64,000 nt of DNA from an uncultured Succinivibrio sp. (GTDB lineage: Bacteria > Pseudomonadota > Gammaproteobacteria > Enterobacterales > Succinivibrionaceae). The DNA is taken from contig CAKQDA010000006.1 of the NCBI GenBank assembly GCA_934218695.1, positions 32,497 to 96,496 on the forward strand, read 5' to 3'. A program made the position numbers and the translations under genes. The notes beneath the pieces are model-generated. The model worked only from the letters and a program-made list of their open reading frames with translations. It was not told where the DNA came from and ran no database searches. Of the stretch, positions 37,456-47,660 are shown piece after piece (the stretch's first letter is position 1; every line of letters starts with the position of its first letter).

Positions 37456-38013
37456 TTAAATTTCCATTAACTCTTTCTGCTTTGCAGCTAACAGATCATC
37501 AGACTTCTTAATTGATGCATCAGTTGACTTCTGGATCTTCTCTTCACCTGAACGCTGCTCATCTTCAGAGATCTCTTTATTCTTCTGAAGATCCTTAATT
37601 TCAGCATTTGCATCACGGCGGATGTTTCGGATCTCAACTTTAGTCTGCTCAACTTCGGCCTTAACAACCTTAACAAGCTCCTTACGACGCTCTTCGGTTA
37701 AAGGTGGAAGTGGAACACGGATCTCAACACCGGCTACTACAGGATTTAAACCAAGTTCAGACTGCTGAATTGCCTTTTCAACTGCCTTAATTGCGTTTCT
37801 ATCAAATACGCTCAGCTTTAAGGTACGTGCATCTTCAACATTAACCTGTGCAACCTGACGTAATGGAGTAGGGCTTCCATAGTAGTCAACCATAATTCCA
37901 TCTAAAAGAGCTGGCTGAGCACGACCTGTACGGATCTTGCAAAGGCGACCATCTAAAGCTTCTAAAGCTTTATTCATGCGTGTTTCTGCTTTATTTTGAA
38001 CGTCTTTTAACAT
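37456..38013 (-). CDS. frr: Ribosome recycling factor
   Basis: A 185-residue tRNA-mimicking protein that splits post-termination ribosomes with EF-G. The helix opening [20 protein letters not shown] and the [18 protein letters not shown] segment are diagnostic. Length is identical to E. coli. Order pyrH-frr is conserved. Confidence 0.98.
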   Translation of the reverse strand: MLKDVQNKAETRMNKALEALDGRLCKIRTGRAQPALLDGIMVDYYGSPTPLRQVAQVNVEDARTLKLSVFDRNAIKAVEKAIQQSELGLNPVVAGVEIRVPLPPLTEERRKELVKVVKAEVEQTKVEIRNIRRDANAEIKDLQKNKEISEDEQRSGEEKIQKSTDASIKKSDDLLAAKQKELMEI

Positions 38014-38024
38014 AATCTGACTCC

Positions 38025-38750
38025 TTAATCGCTTACCACTGTGCCTTCAGCTTCGCCTTTTGCGGCTCTGTCAAAAGCACCAGGTTTATTCATAGAGAAT
38101 ACTCTAATTGGCATGTGATGTTCACGAGCAAGTGCAAAAGCTGTTAAATCCATCACCTGTAACTGCTTTGAAATCACCTCATCAAAGGTAAGTCTGTCAA
38201 ACTTTGTTGCAGACTTATCTTTTACAGGATCAGCAGTATAAATACCGTCAACCTTTGTGGCTTTTAAGACTTCAGAGCATTGAAGTTCAATGGCGCGAAG
38301 CACAGCTGCTGTATCGGTTGTAAAGAATGGTGCTCCGGTACCACCTGCTACTATCAGGCTTGAACCTTTTTTCAAAAGCTCTCTACCTTCTGTTGCACTG
38401 TACTGAGTTGTAATTGAAGGAATGCCATAGGCACTCATCAGAACACATTCTCCACCTTGAGCCTTAAGTTCTTCTCTCATTGCAAGACCGTTCATGATAG
38501 TGGCAAGCATTCCCATCTGGTCACCTGACACTCTATCAAATCCGGCCTTCTGAAGAGCTGCACCACGGAAGATATTTCCACCTCCGATTACCAGTACAGT
38601 CTGAACTCCCTGTTTCTGAACATCACGAATTGCTTTTGCAGTTTGTGATAAAACATGAGGATCAATTCCAAAACCTGTATCACCACTTAAAGCCTCTCCT
38701 GAGATTTTAAGCAGGATGCGCCTTACCTGACTTTTCTGCTCCGAAGACAT
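38025..38750 (-). CDS. pyrH: Uridylate kinase
   Basis: A 241-residue amino-acid-kinase-fold enzyme phosphorylating UMP to UDP. Motifs are [51 protein letters not shown] and [12 protein letters not shown]. The start is the ATG at 38750, preceded by GCGGAG with 7-nt spacing; a TTG two codons earlier is also open. It lies between tsf and frr as in E. coli. Confidence 0.97.
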   Translation of the reverse strand: MSSEQKSQVRRILLKISGEALSGDTGFGIDPHVLSQTAKAIRDVQKQGVQTVLVIGGGNIFRGAALQKAGFDRVSGDQMGMLATIMNGLAMREELKAQGGECVLMSAYGIPSITTQYSATEGRELLKKGSSLIVAGGTGAPFFTTDTAAVLRAIELQCSEVLKATKVDGIYTADPVKDKSATKFDRLTFDEVISKQLQVMDLTAFALAREHHMPIRVFSMNKPGAFDRAAKGEAEGTVVSD

Positions 38751-38765
38751 TATCAAACTCCGCTA

Positions 38766-39653
38766 TTACTTCTTAGCAGCTTCAACCTGAGCCTGAACTT
38801 CAGCAGCAAAGTCTACAACCTGCTTCTCAATGCCCTCGCCTACTTCGTAACGAACGAATGAAACGGCATCAGCATTATGCTCCTTTAAGTACTGACCTAC
38901 AGACTGCTCTGGGTTCATAACGAAAGGCTGACCAGTTAAAGAAACTTCGCCAGTGAACTTCTTCATGCGGCCTTCAACCATCTTCTCTGCGATGTTCTGA
39001 GGCTTGCCTGACTTCATAGCGATATCAATCTGAACCTGACGCTCGTGTTCTACAACTTCAGCTGATACGTCTTCTGGGTGAACGAACTCTGGCTTTGAAG
39101 CACATACATGCATAGCAATATGCTTAGCTAACTCAGCGTCGCCACCCTTTAGAATTACAGCAACGCCAATACGCTTGTTTGAGTGAACGTACAGACCTAC
39201 TGTCTGTCCATCCTGAGCCTCAACGATAGATACACGGCGAACCTGTAGGTTCTCACCGATTTTGGCAACTAATGCGGTTAAGCCTTCAGCAACTGTCTGA
39301 CCGTCTAAAGTTGCATTCTTTAATGCTTCTACGTCTGAAATGTTGTTTGCAAGAGCTAAATCAGCAACTTTCTGGGCAAATGCAACGAACTCTGCGTTCT
39401 TTGCACAGAAGTCGGTCTCAGAGTTAACTTCAACTAAAGCTACCTTTGAACCATTCTGGGCAACAGCAATAATACCTTCAGCTGCGGTACGGCCTGCTTT
39501 CTTAGCAGCCTTGGCAGCACCACTCTTACGCATTGCATCGATAGCTTTCTGCATATCACCATCAGCTGCAACTAGAGCCTTCTTACAGTCCATCATACCT
39601 GCGCCGGTAGCGTCACGCAGTTCTTTAACCATAGCAGCGGTTACGTTAGCCAT
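38766..39653 (-). CDS. tsf: Translation elongation factor Ts
   Basis: A 295-residue guanine-nucleotide exchange factor for EF-Tu. The N-terminal UBA-like domain ends in the signature [16 protein letters not shown], and [15 protein letters not shown] and [13 protein letters not shown] follow. Length is close to E. coli (283). A palindromic attenuator-like hairpin lies in the 107-nt gap after rpsB. Confidence 0.98.
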   Translation of the reverse strand: MANVTAAMVKELRDATGAGMMDCKKALVAADGDMQKAIDAMRKSGAAKAAKKAGRTAAEGIIAVAQNGSKVALVEVNSETDFCAKNAEFVAFAQKVADLALANNISDVEALKNATLDGQTVAEGLTALVAKIGENLQVRRVSIVEAQDGQTVGLYVHSNKRIGVAVILKGGDAELAKHIAMHVCASKPEFVHPEDVSAEVVEHERQVQIDIAMKSGKPQNIAEKMVEGRMKKFTGEVSLTGQPFVMNPEQSVGQYLKEHNADAVSFVRYEVGEGIEKQVVDFAAEVQAQVEAAKK

Positions 39654-39676
39654 GTTTTATTTCCTCTTAATCTGTA

Positions 39677-39698
39677 AAAGGCCGGATTAACCGGCCTT
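39677..39698 (-). terminator. Attenuator or partial terminator between rpsB and tsf
   Basis: Palindromic hairpin AAGGCCGG-TTAAT-CCGGCCTT followed on the minus strand by a short TTTT tract. It could lower tsf expression relative to rpsB, as an internal terminator does in some gammaproteobacteria. Confidence 0.7.
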
Positions 39699-39760
39699 AG
39701 AAATTTTCTAAAGTTCTGTGTAAACACAGTATCAGGATCTTACGATCCTAGAACGAAAAC

Positions 39761-40513
39761 TTACTCAGCCTTCTGAGCATCGTCTGCCTTTGCCTCAGCA
39801 GCAGCCTTAGCCTCTTTCTCCTGACGAACTACATCAGCACGTGCTGCATTGATTGTCTCAACAGCACCCTTTAGATATAGATCAACAGCACGGATAGCAT
39901 CATCGTTACCAGGAACAACGTAGTTTACGCCGTCTGGATTTGAGTTGGTATCAACGATTGCAACAACAGGAATACCTAAGTTGTTAGCCTCTTTGATTGC
40001 GATGTGCTCTACTTCAGCATCAATTACGAATAATGCATCAGGTAGACCGCCCATATCCTTGATACCGCCTAATGAACGGTTTAATTTCTCAAGTTCACGG
40101 GTACGTAATAAAGCTTCTTTCTTTGTTAACTTCTCTAAAGTACCGTCCTGAGTCTGAGTCTCAAGCTCCTTTAAGCGCTTGATTGACTGACGAACAGTCT
40201 TCCAGTTTGTTAACATACCGCCTAACCAACGGTGATCAACGTAGAACTGACCACATGCAGTAGCAGCAGGACCTACTTTATCAGCAGCTGCGCGCTTGGT
40301 ACCTACGAACAGAACCTTACCCTTGTGAGCAACAGTGCTGCTTAGGAAGTTTAATGCTGCATCATAGCACTCGACAGTCTTCTCAAGATTGATGATGTGA
40401 ATGCCGTTACGAGCACCAAAGATGTACTGTTTCATCTTAGGATTCCAGTAACGAGTCTGATGACCAAAGTGAACGCCAGCCTGCAGCATATCGCGCATAG
40501 TGATGGTAGACAT
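39761..40513 (-). CDS. rpsB: 30S ribosomal protein S2
   Basis: A 250-residue ribosomal protein. Recognisable regions are [57 protein letters not shown] and [23 protein letters not shown]. The Ala/Lys-rich C-terminal tail is longer than in E. coli (241 residues). S2 is among the last proteins to join the 30S subunit. It opens the long minus-strand block and has a long structured leader. Confidence 0.98.
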   Translation of the reverse strand: MSTITMRDMLQAGVHFGHQTRYWNPKMKQYIFGARNGIHIINLEKTVECYDAALNFLSSTVAHKGKVLFVGTKRAAADKVGPAATACGQFYVDHRWLGGMLTNWKTVRQSIKRLKELETQTQDGTLEKLTKKEALLRTRELEKLNRSLGGIKDMGGLPDALFVIDAEVEHIAIKEANNLGIPVVAIVDTNSNPDGVNYVVPGNDDAIRAVDLYLKGAVETINAARADVVRQEKEAKAAAEAKADDAQKAE

Positions 40514-40716
40514 AAATAATATCCTCTAAAATTAGGGTTGTGCCTCCACTGTTTCGCTTGTACAACCGAGTTTTGAATCACATCACCACTCGGCACCCAG
40601 TACAAAACGTTATTAAACAGTGTGCGTTTTCTTAATAACAGTTACTTGTGCCTTTCAAAGTCTGACTTGTACAGGCACAATACCTCTGTGTACCTACACA
40701 AAGGCACGCTATTTTA
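40514..40716 (-). promoter_or_regulatory. rpsB promoter and long structured leader
   Basis: A TAAAAT -10 (40711-40716, minus strand) predicts a leader of about 190 nt. The leader repeats GGCACAA-like elements (around 40538, 40646, 40673, 40702) that can pair with TGTGCC segments, consistent with a folded 5' UTR. In E. coli the rpsB-tsf leader is the target of S2 autoregulation and overlaps the tff (T44) RNA; I infer a similar role. No -35 matching the consensus was found. Confidence 0.5.
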
Positions 40717-40777
40717 ACATGGATTATTTTAAATTTTTTGACTTAATAAGAAAAAAAATCGTCATTCCTATCATCAT

Positions 40778-40830
40778 TTGTCTGAAACCTAAAAAAAATC
40801 ATTATAATAATCCTTAGTTAACTAAGGATT
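40778..40830 (+). promoter_or_regulatory. map promoter with a perfect 22-bp palindrome at the transcription start
   Basis: TTGTCT (40778-40783) and a perfect TATAAT (40803-40808) lie 19 nt apart. Directly after the -10 is a perfect palindrome at 40809-40830 with half-site AATCCTTAGTT. The predicted start falls inside it, and the map ribosome binding site AAGGA (40825-40829) is its right arm. It could be an operator, or a hairpin that hides the ribosome binding site if transcription starts upstream of it. Confidence 0.6.
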
Positions 40831-40836
40831 AGCGTT

Positions 40837-41625
40837 ATGAATATTACTTTAAAATCACCAAGTGAAATTGAAAAAATGCGTATTGCAGGAGCAGCAACTG
40901 CAAGAGTTCTGGAAATGATAGGACCTTATGTGGTTCCTGGAGTTACCACAGAGGAACTGGACAACATTATGAATGACTACATCGTTAATGTTGAAAAGGC
41001 AAAAAGCGCTGATTTAGGATATCAGGGATATCCTAAAGCTACTTGCATAAGTATCAATGAGGTCGTCTGTCACGGTATTCCCGGTCCACACAAATTAAAG
41101 GAAGGCGATATCGTTAATATTGACGTTACTGTTCTCAAAGACAAGTTCCACGGAGACAGCTCTAAAATGTACATTGTAGGCAACCACACATCTCCTAGAA
41201 ACGAACTGCTTTGCAGATGCGCTCAGGAATCCATGTATGAAGCCATTAAGACAGTAAGACCAGGTTCAAATCTGGCTGATATAGGGGACGCTATTCAAAA
41301 GGTTGCCGACAAGGCTGGTTTTTCAATAGTGAGAGATTACTGCGGTCACGGAATCGGCATTGGATTTCATGAGGAACCATCAGTACTTCATTACAGAAAC
41401 AATGAGAATTTAATTCTGCAGGAAGGCATGTGCTTTACCATCGAACCTATGATCAACGCTGGCACATATAAGTGCAGAACAAACAGAAAGGATGGCTGGA
41501 CTGTAACTACCGCCGATAAACAGCCTTCAGCACAGTATGAGCACACTCTGCTGGTTATACCTAACGGTGTTGAGGTTCTGACCTTACGTAAAGATGAGGA
41601 TTTTCCTCGTATCATTACTCACTAA
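40837..41625 (+). CDS. map: Methionine aminopeptidase type I
   Basis: A 262-residue metalloprotease that removes N-terminal methionine. The five metal ligands are seen in NIDVTVLKDKFHGDSSKM (two Asp), GHGIGIGFHEEP (His), TIEPMI (Glu) and YEHTLLV (Glu). Length matches E. coli (264). It is divergent from rpsB, as in E. coli, and followed by glnD after a hairpin-rich gap. Confidence 0.98.
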   Translation: MNITLKSPSEIEKMRIAGAATARVLEMIGPYVVPGVTTEELDNIMNDYIVNVEKAKSADLGYQGYPKATCISINEVVCHGIPGPHKLKEGDIVNIDVTVLKDKFHGDSSKMYIVGNHTSPRNELLCRCAQESMYEAIKTVRPGSNLADIGDAIQKVADKAGFSIVRDYCGHGIGIGFHEEPSVLHYRNNENLILQEGMCFTIEPMINAGTYKCRTNRKDGWTVTTADKQPSAQYEHTLLVIPNGVEVLTLRKDEDFPRIITH

Positions 41626-41653
41626 CAGCAGTCTGAAATATTTAATAAGTTAA

Positions 41654-41767
41654 GATGCCACATTGAAATTTCTTTCATGGGATATCTGCAATTTTCTCAG
41701 TCAGTTTTTGTGTGGCATCAGTATTAGGCATAAAATATGGTTCATTTGTATTTCCTTCACAAATGAA
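41654..41767 (+). other. Two inverted repeats between map and glnD
   Basis: GATGCCACA (41654-41662) pairs with TGTGGCATC (41711-41719) around a 48-nt interval, and TTCATTTG (41741-41748) pairs with CAAATGAA (41760-41767). Neither is followed by a T run, so they are not ordinary terminators. They may structure the glnD leader or be protein sites. Confidence 0.5.
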
Positions 41768-41814
41768 ACTAGTCCCATAAGATTGTAAAATCGCTCAAGA
41801 AAGAGTTACCTATC

Positions 41815-44466
41815 ATGTTTGAGTCAATTTCCATTCCAAGAAAGGTAAATAACGCTGATGTAAACGAAGCTTTTCCTTTTAAAGCTCCAGATCTTGATGT
41901 CTATGACATCAAACAGGGAAGAGAGCTTGTAAAAATCTATAAGGAATATCATAAGGAATGTTTCTTAAAAGGTTTTAAAGTTTCGAATCTTTTACACTGT
42001 GAAACTCAAAGTCTGGATAACTTTCTAAAAATGATCTGGGATCATTTCCTTGGTGACTCTTACAACTATCTTGCACTTGCTGCAGTAGGTGGTTACGGAA
42101 GAGCAGAACAGTTCATTGAATCTGATATCGATCTTCTGATTGTCTCAGGACTTGATCCTATTCCCGATGATGCGCGCAATACCATTGAAAAGCTTGTTTC
42201 ATTTCTTTGGGATCTAAAACTTGATTTGGGTACATCTGTTAGAACTATCAAAGAAACTGTTCTGGCCTCGCGTGAAGACATAACCATCATCACCAATCTT
42301 TTAGAGACACACTTTATAGCCGGAAACGAGGATGTCTATACCCATCTTCTGACTGCACTGAATAATGATGAGTTTTGGGATGATGAAAAGTTTTTTGAAG
42401 CAAAGATCACTGAACAGATGCAACGCTACCACAGTTTCAGAGATACAGTATATTCCCTGGAACCTGATGTCAAAAACAATCCTGGCGGTCTGCGTGATCT
42501 GCATATCATGCAGTGGCTTGCCATCAAGATTTTTCATGCTGGCAAAGGTGACGATTTGTGTTCTGTAGGATTACTTACAAAATCAGAATATGAAGAATAC
42601 CTGTCGTGTCAGTCATTTTTATGGGATGTCCGCTATGCAGTTCACTGCAATTCCAATTCAAACATTCTGAGGCTGGACTTTCAAAAAACTGTAGCATCTA
42701 TTTTAGGTTACGGTGATGAAGGAAATGCTCCGGTTGAAGCAATGATGCGTGATCTGTTCAGAATCTTTCACAGAGTACGCGAACTTAACTATATACTTGT
42801 ACAGCAGGCTTCCATCAAAGTTAAAGGATACGTAGGAAAAGAGTTCTCAGATCCTGTCTTTATTGACAGCTCATTTGTACAAAAAGGAACCTTCATTGAT
42901 GTTCTGGATCATGAGCTTTTTAAGAATGATCCAGCAAAAATTCTGGATTTGTTTCTAGCTATAGATTCTAGACCGCTTATCCATAACATTCATGTAAACT
43001 GTATCAGAGCTTTAAGAGAGGGACGCAGGATCTTAAAGGATTACCTGATCACAGATCCAAAATGCAGAGAAAAATTCAGACAGCTGCTGCAAAAAACAGA
43101 CACTGCCCCTCTGCTGTTCTCACTTATGCATGAAACACGAGTGCTCTCAAGCTATATGCCTCAGTGGGCAAGAATCGAAGGTCTTGCCCAGTTTGACAGA
43201 TTCCACCTGTTCAGCGTTGATGAGCACACAATCAGAGTTATCAAAAATATTCATGATTTAGCTTTATCAAAAGATCCTGTCTATCAGCTATTTAAAATCG
43301 TATCAAAAAAGATCTCTGAGCCTGAGTTGCTGATAACAGCAGCTCTATTGCATGATATTGCAAAGGGACGTGGAGGCAACCACGCTCAGAAAGGCTCAAA
43401 AGAAGCTGAATCCTTCTGTAAACTGCATGGTTTTAACGACTATCAGACCGGAATTATAAGCTGGCTTGTAGCTTCACATCTGCAGTTCAGCACAACTGCA
43501 ACAAGACGAGATATTACAGATCTTGAGGTTATAAATAACTTTGCAGATTTTGTTGGTGATGAGGAACACTTAAACTTACTGTACTGCCTAACTGTAGCCG
43601 ATATCAGTGCTACTAACGATAATGTCTGGAACTCATGGAAAGACAACATCTTTAAACAGCTCTATCAGTCAACTAAGATAGCAATTTCACAGGGAGAGAC
43701 TGATCTTGAAACCAACATGCAGCAACAGGCGTTAGAACGCAAAGAAAAGGTTATTGAACTTACAAAAGATATAAAGAAGGATGATATTCTAAAGTACATA
43801 CGACAGTTCCCTATTGAATATTTTATCCATTATCAGCCAGAGGATATCAGCTGGCATGCACGTAACATTCTGCGCTATTCGCATACAGACAAGCCTCTGA
43901 TCCTGTTTTCTCAAACACCGAATGTTGGAACAGAACTTTTAGTTTACTATCAGAGCAACTCTCCAAAATTCTTTGGAAATCTCGTAAAAACAATGGCTAT
44001 AAAACAGTTGAACGTTTTTAGTGCACAGGTATTTTTAACGCACAATTTTCATGCATTATGCACAATTATGTTCCAAAACAAAAAAGGTATGCCTCTTGAT
44101 CATGACCGCTTAAACGGACTTAGAAAAGCAATTCTTGCAGGTCTTGATGATGAGTCACAAAGCCTTATTTTATCTAATTCTGTTAGAAAAATTTTCGATC
44201 TCCCAACCACAATTTCATTCCTAGATTCAGGCTCTGAAAAACAGACTAAGCTTGAAATTTCCACGCTTGACAGACAGGGACTATTGGCTAAAATCGGCAT
44301 AACCCTCGGTAATTTAGGGTGCCTTATCAGCGCTGCAAGGATCACAACTACAGGTGAAAGAGCTGATGATTACTTTGCAATTACCGATGAAAACGGATTA
44401 CCTTTAGATTCTGTCAAGAAAGATGAACTGACTACTGCATTAAAAGCGGCTCTTGATGAATCTTAG
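41815..44466 (+). CDS. glnD: Bifunctional PII uridylyltransferase / uridylyl-removing enzyme
   Basis: An 883-residue nitrogen sensor that uridylylates and de-uridylylates PII. The nucleotidyltransferase motif VGGYGRAEQF...SDIDLLI is at residues 91-109, with metal-binding D104 and D106. The central HD domain (ALLHDIAKGRGGNHAQKGS, near residue 525) removes UMP, and two C-terminal ACT domains (about 695-880) sense glutamine. Length matches E. coli (890). It lies between map and dapD, as in E. coli. Confidence 0.97.
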   Translation: MFESISIPRKVNNADVNEAFPFKAPDLDVYDIKQGRELVKIYKEYHKECFLKGFKVSNLLHCETQSLDNFLKMIWDHFLGDSYNYLALAAVGGYGRAEQFIESDIDLLIVSGLDPIPDDARNTIEKLVSFLWDLKLDLGTSVRTIKETVLASREDITIITNLLETHFIAGNEDVYTHLLTALNNDEFWDDEKFFEAKITEQMQRYHSFRDTVYSLEPDVKNNPGGLRDLHIMQWLAIKIFHAGKGDDLCSVGLLTKSEYEEYLSCQSFLWDVRYAVHCNSNSNILRLDFQKTVASILGYGDEGNAPVEAMMRDLFRIFHRVRELNYILVQQASIKVKGYVGKEFSDPVFIDSSFVQKGTFIDVLDHELFKNDPAKILDLFLAIDSRPLIHNIHVNCIRALREGRRILKDYLITDPKCREKFRQLLQKTDTAPLLFSLMHETRVLSSYMPQWARIEGLAQFDRFHLFSVDEHTIRVIKNIHDLALSKDPVYQLFKIVSKKISEPELLITAALLHDIAKGRGGNHAQKGSKEAESFCKLHGFNDYQTGIISWLVASHLQFSTTATRRDITDLEVINNFADFVGDEEHLNLLYCLTVADISATNDNVWNSWKDNIFKQLYQSTKIAISQGETDLETNMQQQALERKEKVIELTKDIKKDDILKYIRQFPIEYFIHYQPEDISWHARNILRYSHTDKPLILFSQTPNVGTELLVYYQSNSPKFFGNLVKTMAIKQLNVFSAQVFLTHNFHALCTIMFQNKKGMPLDHDRLNGLRKAILAGLDDESQSLILSNSVRKIFDLPTTISFLDSGSEKQTKLEISTLDRQGLLAKIGITLGNLGCLISAARITTTGERADDYFAITDENGLPLDSVKKDELTTALKAALDES

Positions 44467-44495
44467 ATTGCAGAAAATGCCAAGAGGAGATTTAA

Positions 44496-45341
44496 ATGTC
44501 TGTTTTAGACTTACAACCAGTTATTGAAGAAGCTTTTGAAAATCGTGCTTCTATCGATTCAAAGACTGTAACCCCACAGTTAAGACAAGCTATTGAGCAG
44601 GTTATATCTGCACTGGATTCAGGACAGATCCGTGTAGCAGAAAAGAAAGATGGTGACTGGGTAACAAATCAGTGGATTAAAAAGGCTGTTCTGCTTTCAT
44701 TCAGAATCGAGGACAATTTCTTAACTGAAGTGCCAGGTGGTGCATTCTACGATAAGGTTCACTTAAAGTTTGAAGGTTATACAGCCGATCGTTTTGCAAA
44801 AGAAGGAATTCGCGCAGTTCCTGGCTGTGTTGTTCGCCGTGGCGCATACCTTGAACCAAACACCATTTTATTGCCTTCATTTGTTAACATCGGTGCTCAC
44901 GTAGGTTCTGGCACAATGGTAGACACATGGGCTACTGTAGGTTCATGTGCTCAGGTTGGCAAGAACGTTCATATCGCCGGTGGCGCTGGTATCGGTGGTG
45001 TTTTGGAACCTGTTCAGGCAGGACCAACCATCATTGAGGACAACTGCTTTATCGGTGCAAGATCTGAAGTTGTAGAAGGCGTTATCGTGGGAGAAGGATC
45101 TGTAATTTCAATGGGAGTTTTCCTTGGAAAATCCACTAGAATTTATGACCGAACCACAGGAGAAATTTCATACGGAAGGATTCCTCCTCACTCTGTAGTT
45201 GTTGCAGGTAACCTGCCTTCAAAGGATGGCAAGTACTCACTGTATGCTGCAATCATCGTAAAGAGAGTTGATGACAGAACCTTATCAAAGGTTGGTTTAA
45301 ATGAGCTCCTACGTCAGGCTCAGGAAGAGGTTCACGGTTAA
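44496..45341 (+). CDS. dapD: 2,3,4,5-tetrahydropyridine-2,6-dicarboxylate N-succinyltransferase
   Basis: A 281-residue hexapeptide-repeat enzyme of the succinylase branch of lysine and diaminopimelate synthesis. Conserved [55 protein letters not shown] and [21 protein letters not shown] are present. GAGGAG precedes the ATG by 7-8 nt. Order glnD-dapD follows E. coli. Confidence 0.98.
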   Translation: MSVLDLQPVIEEAFENRASIDSKTVTPQLRQAIEQVISALDSGQIRVAEKKDGDWVTNQWIKKAVLLSFRIEDNFLTEVPGGAFYDKVHLKFEGYTADRFAKEGIRAVPGCVVRRGAYLEPNTILLPSFVNIGAHVGSGTMVDTWATVGSCAQVGKNVHIAGGAGIGGVLEPVQAGPTIIEDNCFIGARSEVVEGVIVGEGSVISMGVFLGKSTRIYDRTTGEISYGRIPPHSVVVAGNLPSKDGKYSLYAAIIVKRVDDRTLSKVGLNELLRQAQEEVHG

Positions 45342-45367
45342 TACCTTCTGACTAATACAAGTCAGGT

Positions 45368-45396
45368 AAAAATGCCAGCAGACGCTGGCATTTTTT
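45368..45396 (+). terminator. Bidirectional terminator between dapD and the convergent secreted-protein gene
   Basis: Hairpin AAAAATGCCAGC-AGAC-GCTGGCATTTTTT with a T run on both strands. Confidence 0.92.
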
Positions 45397-45426
45397 ATTG
45401 AATTTGAAAAGTATCAAAAATGAATT

Positions 45427-47427
45427 TTAATAAGGAACGATAATGTCATCATCAATATCAGCATCAGGATCATAATCAGAATCATCGTCTTGATAATCAT
45501 GATATTTATCCTGTTCAATGGTCATCTTATTTCCCTTGTCATTGATTACATCACCATCCATATTAGTATCGTTCTTCAAAGATACATCTGGAAGTTCTGC
45601 TCTGTCATAAGGAAAGTTCAGCAGTGCATTAGTTTCTATTATGCAGGCAAGGCCTTTTACAAAACTAGCCCTCCACTGCTCAAGATTCCCCTTTTCTACA
45701 AGATCATCTAAATAATCATCAAGCGTATGATAGTAATCAAGCCATAGCTCATTTAACTCATTGAGTTTCTTTCCATCTGTTTCAGATACATTTGAAATTG
45801 ACTCAAGTCTATATTTAAATTCTTTTGAATACGTATTATAGGCTTTATGAGCTTCGTAACCGCAAATATCCGTATCACGGCTTGAAAGGCATTCTCTTAA
45901 TAAAAAATAGTCACCAAATCCGTAGAGTTTGAAGAGAGATAATGTGACCAGACCGAGATTAGCTTTAGGATGTTCACCTACAGCATCATCTATGCTGTCA
46001 TTGTAGAACTGAGATCTTGACCATTCACTGGAAAAAGCATCCCATTTTTTCTCAACTTCTCTGTATTTGCTTGTATTTAAAGGAGATGTTCTCATATAGT
46101 CTTCAATACCGTTTATGCAACGGTCTGAAGCAAAATAGAACTGTTCTCCATTTGCGCCTTCAAAGAATGAACACTGTGACTCTAATGGTTCACCTGTTAC
46201 AGTCTTACCACCTGTGCCCTGTTTGAATGCGTTCTCAGGAAGCAGTCTTATCCCTTGAGGTTTACCCGCAAGATTCCAAATTCGCATCAGCATGGTTCTG
46301 TATATAACAGGTCTAATAGCCTGAGCCTGCTGAATATTTGGAAGTGCACCTGTCAGCTGTCTGTAAAAGTCTGACCACAGTTTTGATGATTTTTCCACAG
46401 CATTAACCGCAGAAACAGAGCCTTTTATCCTTCTGTAAAGAACTGAGGAGTATTTTAAAAGCTCCATCTCATAACGGTTGTCTGTATCATATACGACTGT
46501 GGTAGGATCGCCATGCAGAGATTTTATTGTGTAGAAACTACCAGGAAATTCTTTAATATGCCTTTTTCCAACTAATGAGTATAGAGCAAGATACCACTCT
46601 CTGCCGTCTGCTTTAACAGGGAGGTTCAATGCTGAAGCTGAACTTAAAAGTACCGCATTGTTCCAGCTTTCGTTGTACTTGTTAAAGACAGAATTCTTAT
46701 CATTAAAAAGCTTGTAGATGTATGAAAGAGGTCCTAAACCATCCCTCTTGTAAAACCTGTCCAAAGCAAGTTTACAGGAATCGGTATAATTAAATTTATA
46801 ATGATTTGGACGTATCTGAGCTGTGCAAAGATCATCAATATTATCAATGTGAGAATTTTCGTATCTGTCCTGAGGCCAGAGCAGAGATGAAAGAAGAGGA
46901 AAATTACATTTAAAATCATTACCAATACATAAAGCGGTGCATTCTGATGCAACATTTCTTATCGTCATATCTGCACCAGACATGGAAACTTCAATAATGG
47001 CAGGGATCCCCAGATATTCAGCATCTTCCTTGTCAAAAACCAGAGAGAGTTTTGTTGAGTCAGGGATCGCCAGTAAAAGATTCTCATCTATCTGCAAATC
47101 AAGGGAATTACCTGAAACCTCACCGTACTCTTCCACACTCAATTCATCTGTTTTTACAGTTACCTTTATTACAGAGTCTGAATTAAGTTTCTTAGGCAGA
47201 AGCAGAGTAAAACGGTAATTGTCCAGAGAATTCTTAGAGCAGAGTACAGCCTGAAGCTGTGTATCACCTGGTGTATTTACAAAAGCAGAAACCTCTGTCT
47301 CACCGTTTGCGTAGGTAAGATCACCTGCAGCCCACATTGCAGCATTAGAATTTGTACTGTAAGCAAGAACACCAAGTACAAATAAATAAGATATAGACCT
47401 CATCATAGTAGAAAGTTTTTTTAACAC
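45427..47427 (-). CDS. Large secreted protein of unknown function with acidic C-terminus
   Basis: A 666-residue protein starting at GTG; ATGs at 47406 and 47403 are alternatives seven and eight codons in. A signal peptide is clear (hydrophobic core ISYLFVLGVLAYSTNSNA). The mature N-terminal ~150 residues look beta-rich, followed by a helical region of about 450 residues containing many Trp and Tyr, scattered Cys, and two helical stretches (about 475-510 and 550-620) faintly like LprI-type lysozyme-inhibitor repeats. The last ~20 residues are mostly Asp. I do not recognise the family. It is monocistronic, convergent with dapD, with a terminator shared with dapD. Confidence 0.75.
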   Translation of the reverse strand: MLKKLSTMMRSISYLFVLGVLAYSTNSNAAMWAAGDLTYANGETEVSAFVNTPGDTQLQAVLCSKNSLDNYRFTLLLPKKLNSDSVIKVTVKTDELSVEEYGEVSGNSLDLQIDENLLLAIPDSTKLSLVFDKEDAEYLGIPAIIEVSMSGADMTIRNVASECTALCIGNDFKCNFPLLSSLLWPQDRYENSHIDNIDDLCTAQIRPNHYKFNYTDSCKLALDRFYKRDGLGPLSYIYKLFNDKNSVFNKYNESWNNAVLLSSASALNLPVKADGREWYLALYSLVGKRHIKEFPGSFYTIKSLHGDPTTVVYDTDNRYEMELLKYSSVLYRRIKGSVSAVNAVEKSSKLWSDFYRQLTGALPNIQQAQAIRPVIYRTMLMRIWNLAGKPQGIRLLPENAFKQGTGGKTVTGEPLESQCSFFEGANGEQFYFASDRCINGIEDYMRTSPLNTSKYREVEKKWDAFSSEWSRSQFYNDSIDDAVGEHPKANLGLVTLSLFKLYGFGDYFLLRECLSSRDTDICGYEAHKAYNTYSKEFKYRLESISNVSETDGKKLNELNELWLDYYHTLDDYLDDLVEKGNLEQWRASFVKGLACIIETNALLNFPYDRAELPDVSLKNDTNMDGDVINDKGNKMTIEQDKYHDYQDDDSDYDPDADIDDDIIVPY

Positions 47428-47606
47428 TTATTTTTTTGAATAGTATATATCCAATTCAAAAAATTGTTACTTATTTTCAGAAAAAAAGTAAACATGCACA
47501 AAAAACTGCAATCAAAAAAAATAAGTTTTATGTTTAAGAAAAGCCTGTGAATAGAATAATTTTTTAAAAGATTGAGATGAGAGGTAATGAAATTTATTTA
47601 CAGTTA

Positions 47607-47632
47607 TAAAAAGGCCTGCAATAAGCAGGCCC
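47607..47632 (-). terminator. Intrinsic terminator of the nqr operon
   Basis: On the minus strand GGGCCTGC-TTATT-GCAGGCC followed by TTTTT, about 30 nt after the nqrF stop. Confidence 0.92.
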
Positions 47633-47660
47633 TAATAATTTGTTTGTAGCTATCTAGCTA

